A stretch of 64,000 nt of DNA from Aporrectodea caliginosa (GCA_020284085.1 JACEVL010000686.1:114935-178934), one strand, 5' to 3'. Counted from the first letter of the stretch, positions 1 to 13,234 are shown. Translations and numbers: made by a program. Notes: generated by a model from the letters alone, not told the origin.

Positions 1-19
1 TAAAGTCAGCAACTTGGGT

Positions 20-420
20 TTTTATCTCGTGTAGGTGCACTTGCATGGTTTTACAAGGCTGACTAATCCCAATTTATTATTCATTAAATACAAATTACAA
101 TCTTTTACTCTATAGGCAAGCTGCTATAACCGGTGTATTTGCCCTTTTACTCATAGGTGCGCAGCGTTGTGCTAGCAATCTCCTTCAAATTGCATGGTTT
201 TTGAATTTGGAGCTCGTCATTTGCAAAGCTCATTTTACAATGTTTCATTGTACAGCCAAGCTGTCAATGTTTTAGACACTCACAATTAGACTAAATTTAA
301 GCTTGCCCGCCACTGCAGCTAGACTTTCCTCGTGTAGCTGCACATGTATTGTTTTACAAGGTTGATCAAATCTCAATGAATATTCTTTTAGCCTTCATCC
401 TTTTTCGCTTAGTGTGGAAG
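20..420. repeat. Two diverged direct copies of a ~305-bp unit
   Basis: A phrase beginning CTCGTGTAGGTGCAC near 27 recurs as CTCGTGTAGCTGCAC near 333. The ~60 bases after each are alignable (TTTTACAAGG then a run ending TATTCNTTT). This looks like an old tandem pair leading into the satellite to the right. No coding potential seen. Confidence 0.6.
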
Positions 421-479
421 CCAATACAGGCAGTGTTTGCGCATGCATGCCATTACAGCTCTCCCCATTTAGCCACTTG

Positions 480-1990
480 CAACTTTAAAATTTCCGAAGT
501 CGTAGTTTTCAATCCTTTAGATTTCTGAAGTTGTGGTTTCCAACTTTAAAATTTCACACACTCTGGTTTTCAATCTTTTAGTTTTCAGACCTGTTGGTTT
601 AAAAAAGTTTAATTTGAGAACTTCATGCTTGCTAATTTAAAATTTCAGAAGTCGTTGTTTTCAATCCTTTAGATTTCTGAAGTTGTGGTTTCCAACTTTA
701 AAATTTCAGACACTCTGGTTTTCAATCCTTTAGATTTCAGACCTGGTGGTTTTCAAAATTTTAATTTCAGAACTTCTTGCTTGCTAATTTAAAATTTCAG
801 AAGTCGTTGTTTTCAATCCTTTAGATTTCTGAAGTTGTGGTTTCCAACTTTAAAATTTGCATCCTTTAGATTTCAGACATTTCAAAATTTTAATTTCAGA
901 ACTTCTTGCTTGCTAATTTAAAATTTCAGAAGTCGTTGTTTTCAATCCTTTAGATTTCTGAAGTTGTGGTTTCCAACTTTAAAATTTCAGACACTCTGGT
1001 TTTCAATCTTTTAGAATTCAGACCTGGCGGTTTTCAAAGTTTAATTTCAGAACTTCTTGCTTGCTAATTTAAAATTTCAGAAGTCGTGATTTTCAATCCT
1101 TTAGATTTCTGAAGTTGTGGTTTCCAACTTTAAAATTTGCATCCTTTAGATTTCAGACCTTTCAAAATTTTAATTTCAGAACTTCTTGCTTGCTAATTTA
1201 AAATTTCAGAAGTCGTTGTTTTCAATCCTTTAGATTTCTGAAGTTGTGGTTTCCAACTTTAAAATTTCAGACACTCTGGTTTTCAATCTTTTAGATTTCA
1301 GACCTGGTGGTTTTCAAAATTTTAATTTCAGAACTTCTTGCTTGCTAATTTAAAATTTCAGAAGTCGTGATTTTCAATCCTTTAGATTTCTGAAGTTGTG
1401 GTTTCCAACTTTAAAATTTCAGACACTCTGGTTTGCATCTTTTAGATTTCAGACCTGGTGGTTTTCAAAATTTTAATTTCAGAACTTCTTGCGTGCTAAT
1501 TTAAAATTTCAGAACATGTGGTTTTCAATCCTTTAGATTTCTGAAGTTGTGGTTTCCAACTTTAAAATTTCAGAACACTCGGGTTTTCAATCTTTTAGAT
1601 TTCAGACCTGGTGGTTTTCAAAGTTTAATTTCAGAACTTCTTGCTTGCTAATTTAAAATTTCAGAAGTCGTGATTTTCAATCCTTTAGATTTCTGAAGTT
1701 GTGGTTTCCAACTTTAAAATTTCAGACATTCTGGTTTACATATTTTAGGTTTCACACTTTGTGGTTTTCCAAATTTTAATTTTCAGGTTTGCATCTTTTA
1801 GATTTCAGATGTTGTGGTTTCCAAACTTTAAAATTTCCGAATCTCAGGTTTCAAACTTTAAAATTTCACACATTCTGGTTTGCATCTGTTAGGTTTCAGA
1901 CTTGCTGGTTTTCCATCCATTACATTTCAGACCTTGTGGATTGTAAATTTAAAATTTCAGAACTTCAGCTTTGCATCGTTTAGCTTTCAG
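480..1990. repeat. Higher-order satellite: ~38-bp subunits in ~151/129-bp and 280-bp units
   Basis: Subunits of about 38 bp alternate the words TTTAGATTTC and TTTAAAATTTC with GTGGTTT or CTGGTTT. The marker GAAGTCGT recurs near 648, 800, 929, 1080, 1209, 1360 and 1663 (variant near 1511). Spacings are therefore about 152, 129, 151, 129, 151, 151 and 152. The two 129-bp units share the same ~22-bp deletion, so the pair 152+129 was itself duplicated (648-929 and 929-1209). From about 1735 to 1990 the subunits are more diverged, as at an array edge. No coding role is apparent. Confidence 0.9.
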
Positions 1991-2188
1991 ACTTTTAGAT
2001 ATCTCAGTTTGGTAAGAGGGTGTCTTCTTTGAAAAGATGTTGACTGTGAGTTAAAATGATGGTAATGTTGCATCTCTTAGGTTGAGCAATGCTATTTTTC
2101 TTACTAAACCTCCAACTTGCTCTGTTTCAAGTGTTTCAAAAATGAATGTTTTAATCTCTTTGCAGCTCGGTCTCGGCTTGTGCACACA

Positions 2189-2213
2189 AGAGTGGCAGCG
2201 AAGCTGCCACTCT
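2189..2213. other. Short perfect hairpin
   Basis: AGAGTGGCAG, a five-base spacer, then CTGCCACTCT: a perfect 10-bp stem. It lies just downstream of a pyrimidine-rich stretch ending TTTGCAG near 2164, which resembles a splice acceptor, but I see no convincing exon here. Confidence 0.5.
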
Positions 2214-2218
2214 GTTAC

Positions 2219-2262
2219 TGCGGCGGAGGCGGAAGCGGCGGCGGCGGCGGCGGCGGCGGCGA
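2219..2262. repeat. (GGC)n microsatellite
   Basis: A GC-rich triplet tract (GCGGAGGCGGAAGCGGC then pure GGC repeats) in otherwise AT-rich sequence. ORFs through it code only for alanine or glycine runs and are not supported as genes. From 2263 to 2840 I see no gene and no clear repeat. Confidence 0.8.
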
Positions 2263-2843
2263 CAGGACCCCCCCTGATCTTACCAGTATCCATGGGCATG
2301 GGCGCTGTATACAAGCTAATTGGTTCATGTCCAAGTCTTTTCATTTTTGGAGTTTATAGTGCTAACCGAGTATCAAACTTGAAATTCTCTAAATCTCAGA
2401 AAGATGTCAACTGAGCGATGAAAACTGAGAGATGGGAAAGCTGAAACATTCAACTCTGAAAGATGCGAATGCAAAGTTGTGAAAACGGAAAGATGGAAAC
2501 CTTTGCACACGTTTTAAATTTGCAACTTCAAGAGGAGTTGGCATACCAGGCTTTGCAAACCAAGGCATACAATTTAAAACGAGCTTAACAAATTGCTAAA
2601 GACGGCTCGAAATGGTACTCATTAATCCTTTTCCATTTGCAACTGGTTGGTTGCGCTGAACTTTACGTCTATTTTTGCAACCATGTGCGTACCCAAATTT
2701 TCATAGACTCTTCATTTTTGGAGCGAGAGCTCTAGCAGCGGATGTAGAAGCTGCATCTGTAGAAGTTGTAGCATGAGCATTCTGAATAGCAGCAGTAGCA
2801 GCAGCTGTTATGCACACGGAGCGTTGGCTCATTCGCCATTCAA

Positions 2844-3318
2844 CTCAAAGCCGGTATCTGTTTTGGATGTGTAAGGGTTGGTGGCTCCCATTAATCGTTC
2901 GCGTTTATGCGAATGGTGTGCTCCACAACGGTGTGTTGAGAAATTTTAAGAACTTTTTGTGAGTGTGTTTACGTGTAGCAGCTGAAGCTTGTGCCTATAC
3001 AGACGCAATGATAGAACGTCTAAGATGAAGAGTTTAGCCTAGTTTTAATGTGCATATGCGAAGAAACGAGTTTATCAGATTAAAAGTTTTTTGAAGTTGT
3101 GGTCGTCTTGGTTTGTTCAGAACATGTCAATCGTATACATTGTAGAATATTAAATCATGTATATTCTGAGGGTTTCGTCAACCCTTTCGCCACACACTGG
3201 GCAGTTATGTAAAATGGCTGCGCATCTTGGAACTTTGTGCGGCACACCCTTTACCTAAGTGCTTTCGATTGATGGCTGCTACCAGTTCACACACATCCAA
3301 AACTGATACCGGCTTTGA
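2844..3318. mobile_element. Inverted-repeat (MITE-like) element
   Basis: ACTCAAAGCCGGTATC plus GTTTTGGATGTGT (2846-2876) is repeated in inverted orientation at 3288-3317 with one mismatch. Similarity continues inward for tens of bases (GGTGGCTCCCATTAATCG against GGTAGCAGCCATCAATCG). Terminal arms of ~60 bp enclose ~350 bp without an ORF. A non-autonomous DNA element is the simplest reading. I could not define a target-site duplication. Confidence 0.55.
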
Positions 3319-3361
3319 GTCTTGCACGAGAGCGCGTTACGTCTTTTGTTCTTAGTCATAG

Positions 3362-3955
3362 TTTAATGAGAATAGATAAGTTTTAAAATTTTGATTTAAA
3401 TTGAGTAGCAGATGAACATTGACGGATTGTAGCTGGAAGACTGTTCCATTCCCTAGGTCCCGAGACAGCAAAAGAACGATTGCCAAACTTCCTCTTGGTG
3501 CGAAGAACAGTAAAGTCTCCTCGCGTGGCCGATCTGAGTCCTTTAGGATTTGAAGCAGAGCATGGCACGACCATGGATGTCATATATGAGGGGGAGGTTC
3601 CAGAATGGATATGATACACGAGGAAGGAGATTTTGAAAGCGATACGGGCGCGAATGGGAAGCCAGTGTAGTTGTTGAAGAGATTGTGTGAGGTGATCTCT
3701 AGGGCCAATACCTTTTATTAGGCGAGCTGCGGTGTGCAGAACAGATGTGAGGGGTTGAAGTGTCGACGTTGGGAGGCCAGATAGGACGGAATTACAGTAG
3801 TCGATGCGAGAGATGACAAGGGCTTGTGTACGAAAACGGAGGCAGGTTCCATCCAGGCAACGCTTGACTTGTCTGATTCGGCTGAGGTGGAAATAGCAGG
3901 CTCTTGCAATGGCGGAAATGTGTTGAGTCATGTTTTGGATCGATCTTGATGTAGG
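3362..3955 (-). pseudogene. 5'-truncated LINE (family A), reverse-transcriptase C-terminus
   Basis: A minus-strand frame of about 180 codons (3383-3931) has the usual C-terminal blocks of CR1/L2-group LINE ORF2 proteins: RIDYCNSVLSGLP, LHWLPIRARIAFKI, and a final FAVSGPREWNSLPATIRQ block. The polymerase core with the YADD motif is missing, so this is a dead 5'-truncated copy. It runs on to the element's 3' end near 3362. A second piece of the same 3' end lies at 32878-32939. Confidence 0.85.
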
Positions 3956-4155
3956 CCTAATGGTCTACAATGGTCATAATAGAGTAATTCTTGGCAAACT
4001 TAAATTCCGAAGGAACGTTATAAAACCATTCTGGCACTCGGTTATGGCCAATTTGTAGGAAGTAATTTCCAATGAAAACCTTATTGGAGGTTGAAGCAAA
4101 AGTAATAGGTTTTCGACTCAGAAATTGTGTTTAGATGATCAGATTATGTACACCT

Positions 4156-4345
4156 TTAACCTTCGGAGGCCGACGCTCCGTTTCGGGACACGGAGGCCGA
4201 AGTGGGGTAGTTTTCTACCCCAAAGAAATATGTAATATCTCAGCTCACACGTAAGCAACAATGACAAATGAGGTGTCGATTCTAATATTTCCAAGGTCAA
4301 GGAATCGAACTATCGCATTGGCAATAGTGTTTTCCCTTATTGAAT
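4156..4345 (+). mobile_element. Solo end of a piggyBac-like TTAA element
   Basis: TTAA (4156-4159) is followed by CCTTCGGAGG and then by GTGGGGTAGTTTTCTACCCC. After that comes 'aatatctcagctcac' and a stretch homologous to the monomers of the foldback element at 53427-55380 (same order: TTAACCTTCG end, inverted GGGGTA/TACCCC, 'caaggtcaagaat', 'gccaatagtg'). The opposite end is absent. The superfamily call rests on the TTAA site and CCTTYG terminus and is an inference. Confidence 0.55.
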
Positions 4346-5170
4346 CCTTGTGGAGAGAAACGTTTTACCATCTGAATTTACTAAGCTTTGTCTTACACGC
4401 ACATTGGTCTTCTTAATGAATTCTTGTGGAGACAATCATGTTATAAATTCAATACGGCTTGCACATTCATGCACTCACACACTATCTCGCCTCACAAATG
4501 TTTGCACCAGAATCATTTTCATCAGAACAACTGGCTCTGGCAAATAAGTGAAATGGACCTTACTAAGTATTTTAAAGAATTTTTATAATGAGTTTGCTAG
4601 CATTAGACTGAGTACAGCTATTTAAACTGGACAATGATTTTTTCTCTGTTATTGTACTCTGGCCTTGAATTTCGTGTGCAAGATTTAAATGTCAGTCATA
4701 CTCATCTAACGCTGAACATCATCGGGATTCAGAGAGTTAAATTGTTCTAGTTTGAAGATAAAAAAATTCAGCCACTATAAATGTTTCATCTGGCACTTAG
4801 AATGCCGTCTTTGAGGCACACTGAAATTGTGCTATTGTGTCTAAACAGGCTACATAGTAATAGAGAACTAAAATATAACATAGTGTGTAGGAAGTATAGG
4901 TCCTTTTAGTCATTTAATCATGATATGCACTTCTTTCGGTAAGGTATATTTTGGCACTATTCACGCACACGCACGCACACACAATACACATTTCTGACTC
5001 CATAAGTCATCCATATGGAGACCAGTGTGTGTGTATTCAAAACAGTAATGAATATTAATTAGATGTGTGCAAAAGTAGTTCCTTGACCCCACAACGCAAT
5101 GTGTTCCATAAGGTATGTTTTGAACTCACGAGTTGTTCCCGCATGGAATGTCCGCTTAAGTCAGTGTATG
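4346..5170. other. No gene seen
   Basis: AT-rich sequence with short ORFs only. A small (CACACG)-type tract occurs near 4965-4985. No splice-bounded exon or recognised repeat. Confidence 0.5.
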
Positions 5171-5173
5171 CGG

Positions 5174-5284
<111 letters not shown>

Positions 5285-5354
5285 GGTGGATGGTTTGATG
5301 CGTTTGGGTGTGCCTGTTGCTTCCGTTTCCCAGCAGTCTATGAACTGATTTTCA

Positions 5355-5480
5355 GTTGAATTTTGTGTCTATTAAAGGGAGGGTCGGGGAAGGTTTGAGA
5401 CCAGCGCACTTTATCGGCTGTGACCTGTGTCTGTGACTTTGCCGCCCTTTCTTTTTCTGTCTCCCTCCGTCCATTATAAC
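5355..5480 (+). repeat. Dispersed repeat, second copy at 57110-57285
   Basis: The sequence from 'cagttgaattttgtgtctattaaa' through 'gtgacctgtgtctgtgac' and a CTCTCT-type stretch matches 57113-57285 in the same order ('gagttgaatattgtgtcgaataaa', 'ctctgtgacctgtgacacctccgcc'). Non-coding; family unknown. Confidence 0.6.
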
Positions 5481-6591
5481 CTACTCTTTCTCAATCCTTC
5501 CATCTTCCCATCCGTTACCCTCCATCCGTATAAGCGTACGAATTTATGCATATACGTGTGTTGCCCTCCTCCTTTATTCAGACTTGAGATTGGCACCACC
5601 AGGGAACAAGCAGTGGTGTTCTTATATAGGCCTACACGTGGATGGACAGATTTAATATGAGACATAACGTTTGATTGATTTTTCTTTTTAGCGACTAGCT
5701 GTGTGGTAACAATGACCATTAGCGTCACCCTCCTCCTTCTTCCAGGCTGGGACTGGCACTGGCTGGCACTAAGCACAGTTGTTAAATGCACGGACGTCCA
5801 GTGACGGAGTTAACTTCGCCCTTGCGTACTTGGTCACCGATCCTCGTCTCCGCTTGGCCAGGAGTCAGACCGGGCTGAAGCTCATCTTCTCTGGTTGGCC
5901 AGATGTCAGGATCGGTTGAAGCTGCTCGCCACGACAACATCTTTAGAATAATTATCTATTTACAAATTTTACCTTTAGTAGTCGTGTTAATGCCCTATAT
6001 ACTTAACGTTGTGATAATAAACCAACAACTTTGTAGTAATAAACCAAAGCGCAGAAATCTGTATTTATAGCGCCATCTGACCGGTTTCTACAGGTGTCTA
6101 ATGATATTCTTCATTTGCTGTGTCTAGCTACATAAACGGCAGCATTGAGCTTCTGTTCCGTTGCTATAGAGAGACAAGTATAAGATACAGTTCTACACTA
6201 AAAGCTTCTATAGAGCCACTGTAATAATGCAGTCGATGGTCTCTATTAAGCTAAATCGCAGTAGTAGCTTTTGCTTCACCTTCTCCTTTATTTGGACTTG
6301 GGATTGGCACTGCCAACTGCGGAATTAGGTCTATTTTATGGTAGAAAATAATTATATGCACATGTTGGCTTGTTAGTTGCTGTTTGACGACAGGGTCAGA
6401 GCAAAGAAGATAAACGCCGTCTTCCTTCTTTCAGGCTTGGGACTGACACTTCCAAAATGCGGACCGCGGGTGAGTTGTAGTTTAACGACACTTTGTGATA
6501 ACAAAGATCGATAGCGTCGCCCTCTTCCTTCATCTAGGTTTTGGACTGGCACTGCCTGGCAATTGGACACTGACACGCAGTGGCTGAATTT

Positions 6592-6595
6592 ATTA

Positions 6596-6653
<58 letters not shown>

Positions 6654-6670
6654 TTTTTTTTTTTTTTTTT
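6592..6670. repeat. (TTA)n followed by poly(T)
   Basis: About 20 TTA triplets followed by roughly 18 T. The order would fit the tail of a minus-strand retrosequence, but I could not identify a body next to it. Confidence 0.85.
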
Positions 6671-6882
6671 ATGCCCTGAGGTACTTCATTCCCCCAGGGA
6701 CTTAGAAATTATAATAGTAATGTGTTTCTGGAACGGCTACTCATCAATGTCTGGCTGTTGGAAAGAGCCCCTGAAGGCAACGGCATTGAATCGCTGGACG
6801 CAAACTGATAAACGCTGCAAAAGGTAGCATGTCTCTTTCGGGTCTCCAGTGGTCTTAGTTAGGAGGCACCCGAAATCCTTGA

Positions 6883-7076
<194 letters not shown>

Positions 7077-7396
7077 GTTGACTTCGAACAGCTTAACGAC
7101 TTCTTAAGACATCAAAACCTTTGGAAAATCAGAGAAAACAATTCCGTTTAAACCTCTTCATTTTTAGTTTTGATAGCATTGTTTAATGTGCATTGTTTCA
7201 CGACATAACACGCGAAATTTCAGTGGTAAATTTGGTGAAAATTCAGCAATTCAGGAATAATTATTGGCTAACGATTAAACGAAACAGTTATTTATAATTG
7301 AGTTTTTTTTAGAAATGACTCCACGAGGAGCTAATCATTGACTTATAAAATCCAAGACAGATGGACATTAAATTTCAATGAATCACTGAATCAATC

Positions 7397-7464
<68 letters not shown>
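7397..7464. repeat. (TCAA)n microsatellite
   Basis: Seventeen near-perfect TCAA units. In this window TCAA/TTGA tracts are also the 3' tails of L2-like LINEs (14752-14792, 20378-20400). Here 'gcggcacatttatactacgg' follows, so a badly decayed LINE or SINE tail is possible. Confidence 0.9.
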
Positions 7465-7795
7465 GCGGCACATTTATACTACGGTGCTCTCTCCAAAGCT
7501 AAAAAGTTCCTAATAGGCTAAAGGGTTAATGTAAAAGTCTAAATTCAAAACAAGACCTTAAACATTCAAATTAATAAATGATAATAATAAAATGTAATTG
7601 CCTGAAGCTTTGGATAGACTGCGATGTACAATTATAGAGATGAGAGCCCGGTTGCCAGATAGACAGTGGTAAATTGCTCAGCCAGAATCGGTGGATCTCA
7701 GAATTTTAGCAAATCTAAAACCGACAAAACGCACATCTGCCCTACTGCTCATTTTACAGTCGCCCATAGGGAGTGAAAACCTGCAAAAACCTTAT

Positions 7796-7868
7796 GGGGT
7801 TAGCGGGTATCGAACCTGCCTCCTTCTGATCTTCGTGCCAGCGTTTTACCATTCAACCATTTCCCCGC
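7796..7868 (-). mobile_element. tRNA-derived SINE head (73 bp, decayed)
   Basis: The minus strand contains an A box (TGGTTGAATGG), then a B box (GGTTCGATACC) at tRNA spacing; GCAGG/CCCGC forms 4 of 5 pairs of a T stem. The anticodon arm does not fold and the acceptor stem pairs poorly, so this is not a working tRNA gene. It is most likely the RNA polymerase III promoter of a SINE relic embedded in the mosaic repeat. Confidence 0.55.
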
Positions 7869-8269
7869 AATGGTCAATTATCGTAAAACAAACACACATT
7901 TCGGTGATGGGACTTTTTTCTTAGATGCCGGATCTCAGATCTGGTGAGATTCAACTCAATTTGACCACTGTACAGAGAGACCAGTGGTGGTTGATTGTTT
8001 TGTTTCTTCAGTGGCTGAATTATTTTTGCCTTCAGTTTTAGTTTTGTGAGTTAGACGATATCCTTCAATGACAATCCAGGATGCGCGCCCAATGTTTGTT
8101 TAAAACCCCTAGGGCTGAATTTCTAACGTCGATACTCTAGTAGTGCCAGTCTCAGGCATGGATAAAGGAGGATAGCGACATTTTATCATCTTTTGTTACG
8201 GCGAAGTGTGTCGACAAGGAGTGACTAGTCGTCAAGGAATTATAATGCTTGTTCTCTTTACAGTCGTGG

Positions 8270-8440
8270 AAAAAAAGGAAGAAGAGGAGGAGGTAGAGAA
8301 AGAGGCATATTTCTTTTGCGATGCTACAAACATTTCTAGTTTCAATTCATTAGATTAGTACAGTGTGTGTGCTTGTGCTCTGTGTGTGTGCGCGTGCGCG
8401 CGCGTGCGTAGCACCGCTTCGAGAGAAAGATAGTCGGAGG
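8270..8440 (+). repeat. Mosaic-repeat block with a CG/GT-rich core
   Basis: The sequence runs from an AGGAGGAGG purine stretch through 'gcgatgctacaaacatttctag', a GT/CG alternating core (8365-8408), and 'agaaagatagtcgg'. It is matched in the same order at 50040-50290 and in inverted order at 61320-61465. The alternating purine-pyrimidine core differs in length among copies. Confidence 0.7.
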
Positions 8441-10730
8441 ATAATTAGATTATGACTAAAATGATTACGACACTTGACCGGAAATTACACGCTAAAATAC
8501 TTTTTACAGCACTGAAATTAATAATTATTTGGAAAATTAAAATAAGAACTAATATTAATTGAGAACTAAAATGGGAATGATAAGTAAAATTATTTGCGAA
8601 GTAAAATTAGAATTAGAAGTAAAATTCAAGGACACATAAGTGAATTAAAACTGAAATAGGAATTATTTTGAGAATTAAAATATCACTGCTATAACAAGTA
8701 TGATAACCGTCGCCCACCTCCTTGCACGGGCTTGGGTCTGGTACTACCAGAGTGCGGGGATTGTCATGATGAACGTAATCGAGAAGTTAATAGCGCTAGA
8801 AATCACGGTTTCAAGTGTCCTGGCATAGCACAAGTAGCGTTGACTTGGAACAGTTTAATTAACGACTTCTTTAGACTTCAAAGGCGATGACGACTAGACA
8901 GATATAATTTTCTTTGGTTTGTTTCCCTTGTTCCTTATTTGGCGACGTATCAAACGTGAATCCAATTTTAATGTTGGTTACCTCGATTACTCAACAATTG
9001 CTCAACGAATGAACGAAGGAGATATTTTTATAGCTTCAGTAAAATACGATTTAAAGGTGTATAATAAAAACGTTAAAATGTCAAATATTTTCGTCTAAAG
9101 AAATGCCCCTAAGACGTAAACTTTGAACATAGAACAGAATAAATAATAATAATTAAATGTTATTGACTGAATTTTGAAGTAGATTGCAATGTCCGGTTGC
9201 GGTATGTGACCGGTTGCCACAGAGACCAGTGATAGGTGATTGTTTTGAGGATTATTAAATTACTGGTGTTGCCCTCCTCCTTTAGCCAAGATTGCGACTG
9301 GCACTACTAGAGTACGGACAGTGATAGAACGTTAATTTTATACACAAAGTTTTCTGTGGAATATTTTTACTGTTTAATGTTAAACAGCGAATGAATTACT
9401 TAAAACTGGATTTACTACTACTTGACTGCCTTCGGGCAGAGGCAAAGCTCCGAAATGTCCGCTCCCAATTGTCGTCGCAGTAATTATGTAATTATACTGT
9501 AATTATTTTGTAGTTGTTTAATTATTCCATCTAATATTGCAAAATATTCGAATAGTCAACGCCAATGAATCATTATTTATAGCGTCGTCAGAACGGGATT
9601 TCAATGTGTCTAATGTTATTCTTCAGTTGTTAATGCATAACTACAAATACGGTAGCATTGAGCTTTTTTCGTTGCTAGACGGCCAATCCCCTTTACCTTA
9701 CCTAATCAAGTACAATCTACATAAAAAGCTTCTGTAGCGCCACTGTAAAAATGAACCAGTCATCAGTTGATGGTCGCTATTAAGCTAAATCGCAATAGTA
9801 GTGTTTTGTTGAACGACGCCAGGTCATAACTAAGATTATTAGCGTCGCCCTCCCCTTGGGCCATAGGCTTAGGTCTGGCACCACTAGAAGATATGTTGAT
9901 TAGCTGTTGTTTAACAACGCTGTGTCGTTACAAAGATGATCAGCATCATCTTCTCCTCTGCTTGGGCTTTGGACTGGCACTACGGGCAGTGGTGGAATTA
10001 GGAATATAATTATGTAGTAGAAATTATATGCATATTGTGGTTCCTTAGTTGTTCAACGACACTGCTATAACGAAGATCGTTGGCGTCGCCCTCCTTCTTG
10101 TTCATGGCTTGGGAGTGGCACTACCACAGCTAAGTTAGTGGCGAAATTGTATAAGCATAAACATGACATGACTAAAAGAACAGTAATGCTTATACGAAAA
10201 ATTAGTTTTCTCTTTAACGACGCTATTATTATAGAAAGGTGATTAGCGTCGCCCTCCTCCTTTGTCCAAATGCTTAGGTCTGGCACAACCCGAAGATGTG
10301 CTGGATATTTACTGTTTAACGACGCTCGGAACTAGCACTACCAGAATGCGGGCATTTCCAGAATCAGAATCATCGACAAGATAATAGCGCTGGATATCAC
10401 AATTAAAGGCCCCCTGGCAGAGCACAAGTTATTCTGTAGCGTTGACTTCGAACAGTTTAATTAAACTCAAAGGCGATTGATGACGAGAGGGAAAAAAAAT
10501 TCCGTTTTAGCCATATCACATTGTTGGGTTTGTTTCCATATCGAGCAAGATTTCTGATGTGACGAACTATTTGCCAACGAATAAACGAAACAGGTATTTA
10601 TTGCTTCCAAAAAATACGCTTTAAAGGTGTTTAATAAATACGTTAAAAAGTAAAATCTTCGAGTCCAAAGAAAATGCCCCTAAGACGCAAAATGAATAAT
10701 AATAATGAACTGTTATTGACTGAAGTTTGA

Positions 10731-11747
10731 GGTAGATTGCAATGTGCAGCAGGCAGGCACGTAGCGAGACTTAAATTCAAGATGAGGCAACTTTACAGAC
10801 CATTGGAAAAATCCTGGTCATTGTAGTCATTCTTAGTGTTTCCCACTGGTTAAATAGAATAGGTCAGGTCTAACTGAGGCCAAACCTTATGGGCCAAGTA
10901 ATGTCAATCCAGGGATTCAAGGTACAGGTCCAACACTTTGACTGACCAATCACGATTATACCTTTACCAAGCGCTTACGAATGACTTTGGAAAAGTAAGT
11001 CAGTATAGGGAGAGTAGGGGCAATCGAAAAACAGTATGGTAGCTCAGTGATCAGTGACTGAGACAGGAAAACTAGCAGCTTGACTGAGCATTCTGCATAG
11101 ACGGCGTCATGTCTAGTGTTCCGCAGATACTATAGGCGTTAATCTTAAGAAACCTAGAATAAGAGTTCTTGAAGTTGTTGCAATCATCGTAGCTATCTCA
11201 ACATCGTTTGTGTAGCTAGAACAATCGTGTGCAATTAAACTTTGTACTGGTCAAGAGACATTCTCCGGGAATGCAATGAAGAAATGCATGCCTACAGAAG
11301 ATTCTGCCTTTACAGACAGCTAGACAGCAGCCGTCTTATAGATGCTGGAGAAGCGGAACTTTCCGATACAAGCAATAGTTCTGAAAAGTATGTCTTTGGT
11401 TTTTGGTGAATTTCAGTTGAAGGCGAATGCGATGACAACATTGGACCAATCTACATCTGTTCCATAATTTCACATATAGGCCTACAGTAGACTACGAAGC
11501 ACAATGTCATAATAATTATACGCATGAATTATTGTCTAAAGCAGTGCATAAAAAGTCTCACACGCGCTTGAAAGTCACATAGCAGACGTCTCTTATTTGC
11601 GCAATTTCGGAATAGCAAGGTGACATTTTTTATGGTTTGCCTATCAAGCTAACATAACGTCTAACTCATCGACCCGTTTTCGGCCTTGATATTACGCCTA
11701 CAGATTTGCATAAAGGAATCTAAAAATAGATATCCAGGCATGAGAAG
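10731..11747. other. No gene seen
   Basis: About 1 kb of unique-looking AT-rich sequence after the last mosaic-repeat block, with no ORF above 60 codons and no recognised repeat. Confidence 0.45.
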
Positions 11748-12116
11748 CTAAGGGTAGAGCGGCTGCCAGCAGAAAAATTTCATAACCCATCCATTTGGAA
11801 ACCTCTTGACGTCACAGATTTGCAACAAAGAGAGATATAAATTACGATGTCTGCTTCTTTCAAGACGTGTTCTTTGTGCGCACTTCAAAGACGCAGCGCC
11901 GTGCCTTTTGAGTAGGTTGGCCGTCCAAGTGAAATAACCTTCTTTCATATCTGCGTGTTTTTTAGCTAGGGTGTTTGAATGGGTCCTCTTTCTACACGCA
12001 TCTGAAAACTTCTCTATCGTCGGAGTTGGGCTAGAAGTGCCTTTGAGTGGGGGCTTTTGATGGGCGCTATAAAAGTCCTCTGAATGAGAATGAGTTCTTA
12101 GGATGACTAGGTGCAA
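11748..12116 (-). CDS. Uncharacterised ORF, 122 codons
   Basis: An ATG-initiated minus-strand frame rich in Lys, Arg, His and Ser. It contains a basic central part (residues ~40-90) and no signal peptide, membrane segment or motif that I recognise. No homologous copy occurs in the window. The 3' neighbourhood contains 'gggcgctataaaag', a phrase resembling LINE/SINE ends here, so transposon origin is possible. Weak support as a gene; coding status is undecided. Confidence 0.25.
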   Translation of the reverse strand: MHLVILRTHSHSEDFYSAHQKPPLKGTSSPTPTIEKFSDACRKRTHSNTLAKKHADMKEGYFTWTANLLKRHGAASLKCAQRTRLERSRHRNLYLSLLQICDVKRFPNGWVMKFFCWQPLYP

Positions 12117-12365
12117 TCGCTTTCATTTAAAGTTGTCAGGCTTTAGGAAACCTTGGGGCAAGTGATATGTAACGCTTACACTTATAACATTTTATTTAAA
12201 TTAAGAAGGAAATCTAAAATTGGAAACGTTCTTCCTCCCTGCAAACTATAATATGTGAGAATAGAAAATCAAGATGATCAGTAGGATTTTACAAATATTC
12301 GAGGCAACCGAGCAGCAACAATTTCAGATAAATTCCGTAAAAACAAAAAATAATAAAAAAATAAT

Positions 12366-12570
<205 letters not shown>

Positions 12571-13234
12571 ATATGGCAGATTGGCAGGGGACACTTCATG
12601 AGGGAGCAATGCAACCGAGTAGTAGTAGTAGAAGTGGAAGTAGTAGTAGAAGTAGTAATTATAACATTACTAATAATATTATTAGATATTTGAAAAGAGG
12701 TTATTGTCCTACCATTCACGATAAGCTACATGTTTCAACATATTCGTCGCTGTCTTATAGTGCCATCGATCGATACCTGGTGCATTAAAAAAGGCGCTAG
12801 AGAAGCTATAAGAAAATAATTATTTGATAAAATGTAGACAAAGCCTTAATAATTAACAATTATTGTTCTTATTACTAGGCAACAACTATTGTGACGTTCA
12901 TTGTTAGACTGCTACACGTCATCGTGACGTAATATTGCTAGTATTGGCTAATTCAACAGAGCATTATTTTAACCACAAGCCGAACTCCTAACTCAAGTAC
13001 GTTAAACATTTTCTGATGCACAAAAACCTTAAGAAGTATCAGAATCACAAAAGACCTTTCAGAATTTCAACGGATATCATATCGCAAGTAGGTAATGCAT
13101 ATGCATATTTTATACACTCAATCGTTTATGCTCTTTTCGCTATCAAATGTAATGTAAACATACGAAATTTCTCAGGGACACATGAACCACTTCAGCTGTT
13201 AAACGGTCGCTATGTCAAATGAAGTCAGCTGTAG

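Noticed and set aside
480..1990. CRISPR-like array
   Set aside because: Regular repeats are present but the 'spacers' are themselves diverged repeat units, the DNA is animal, and there are no associated genes. It is a satellite.
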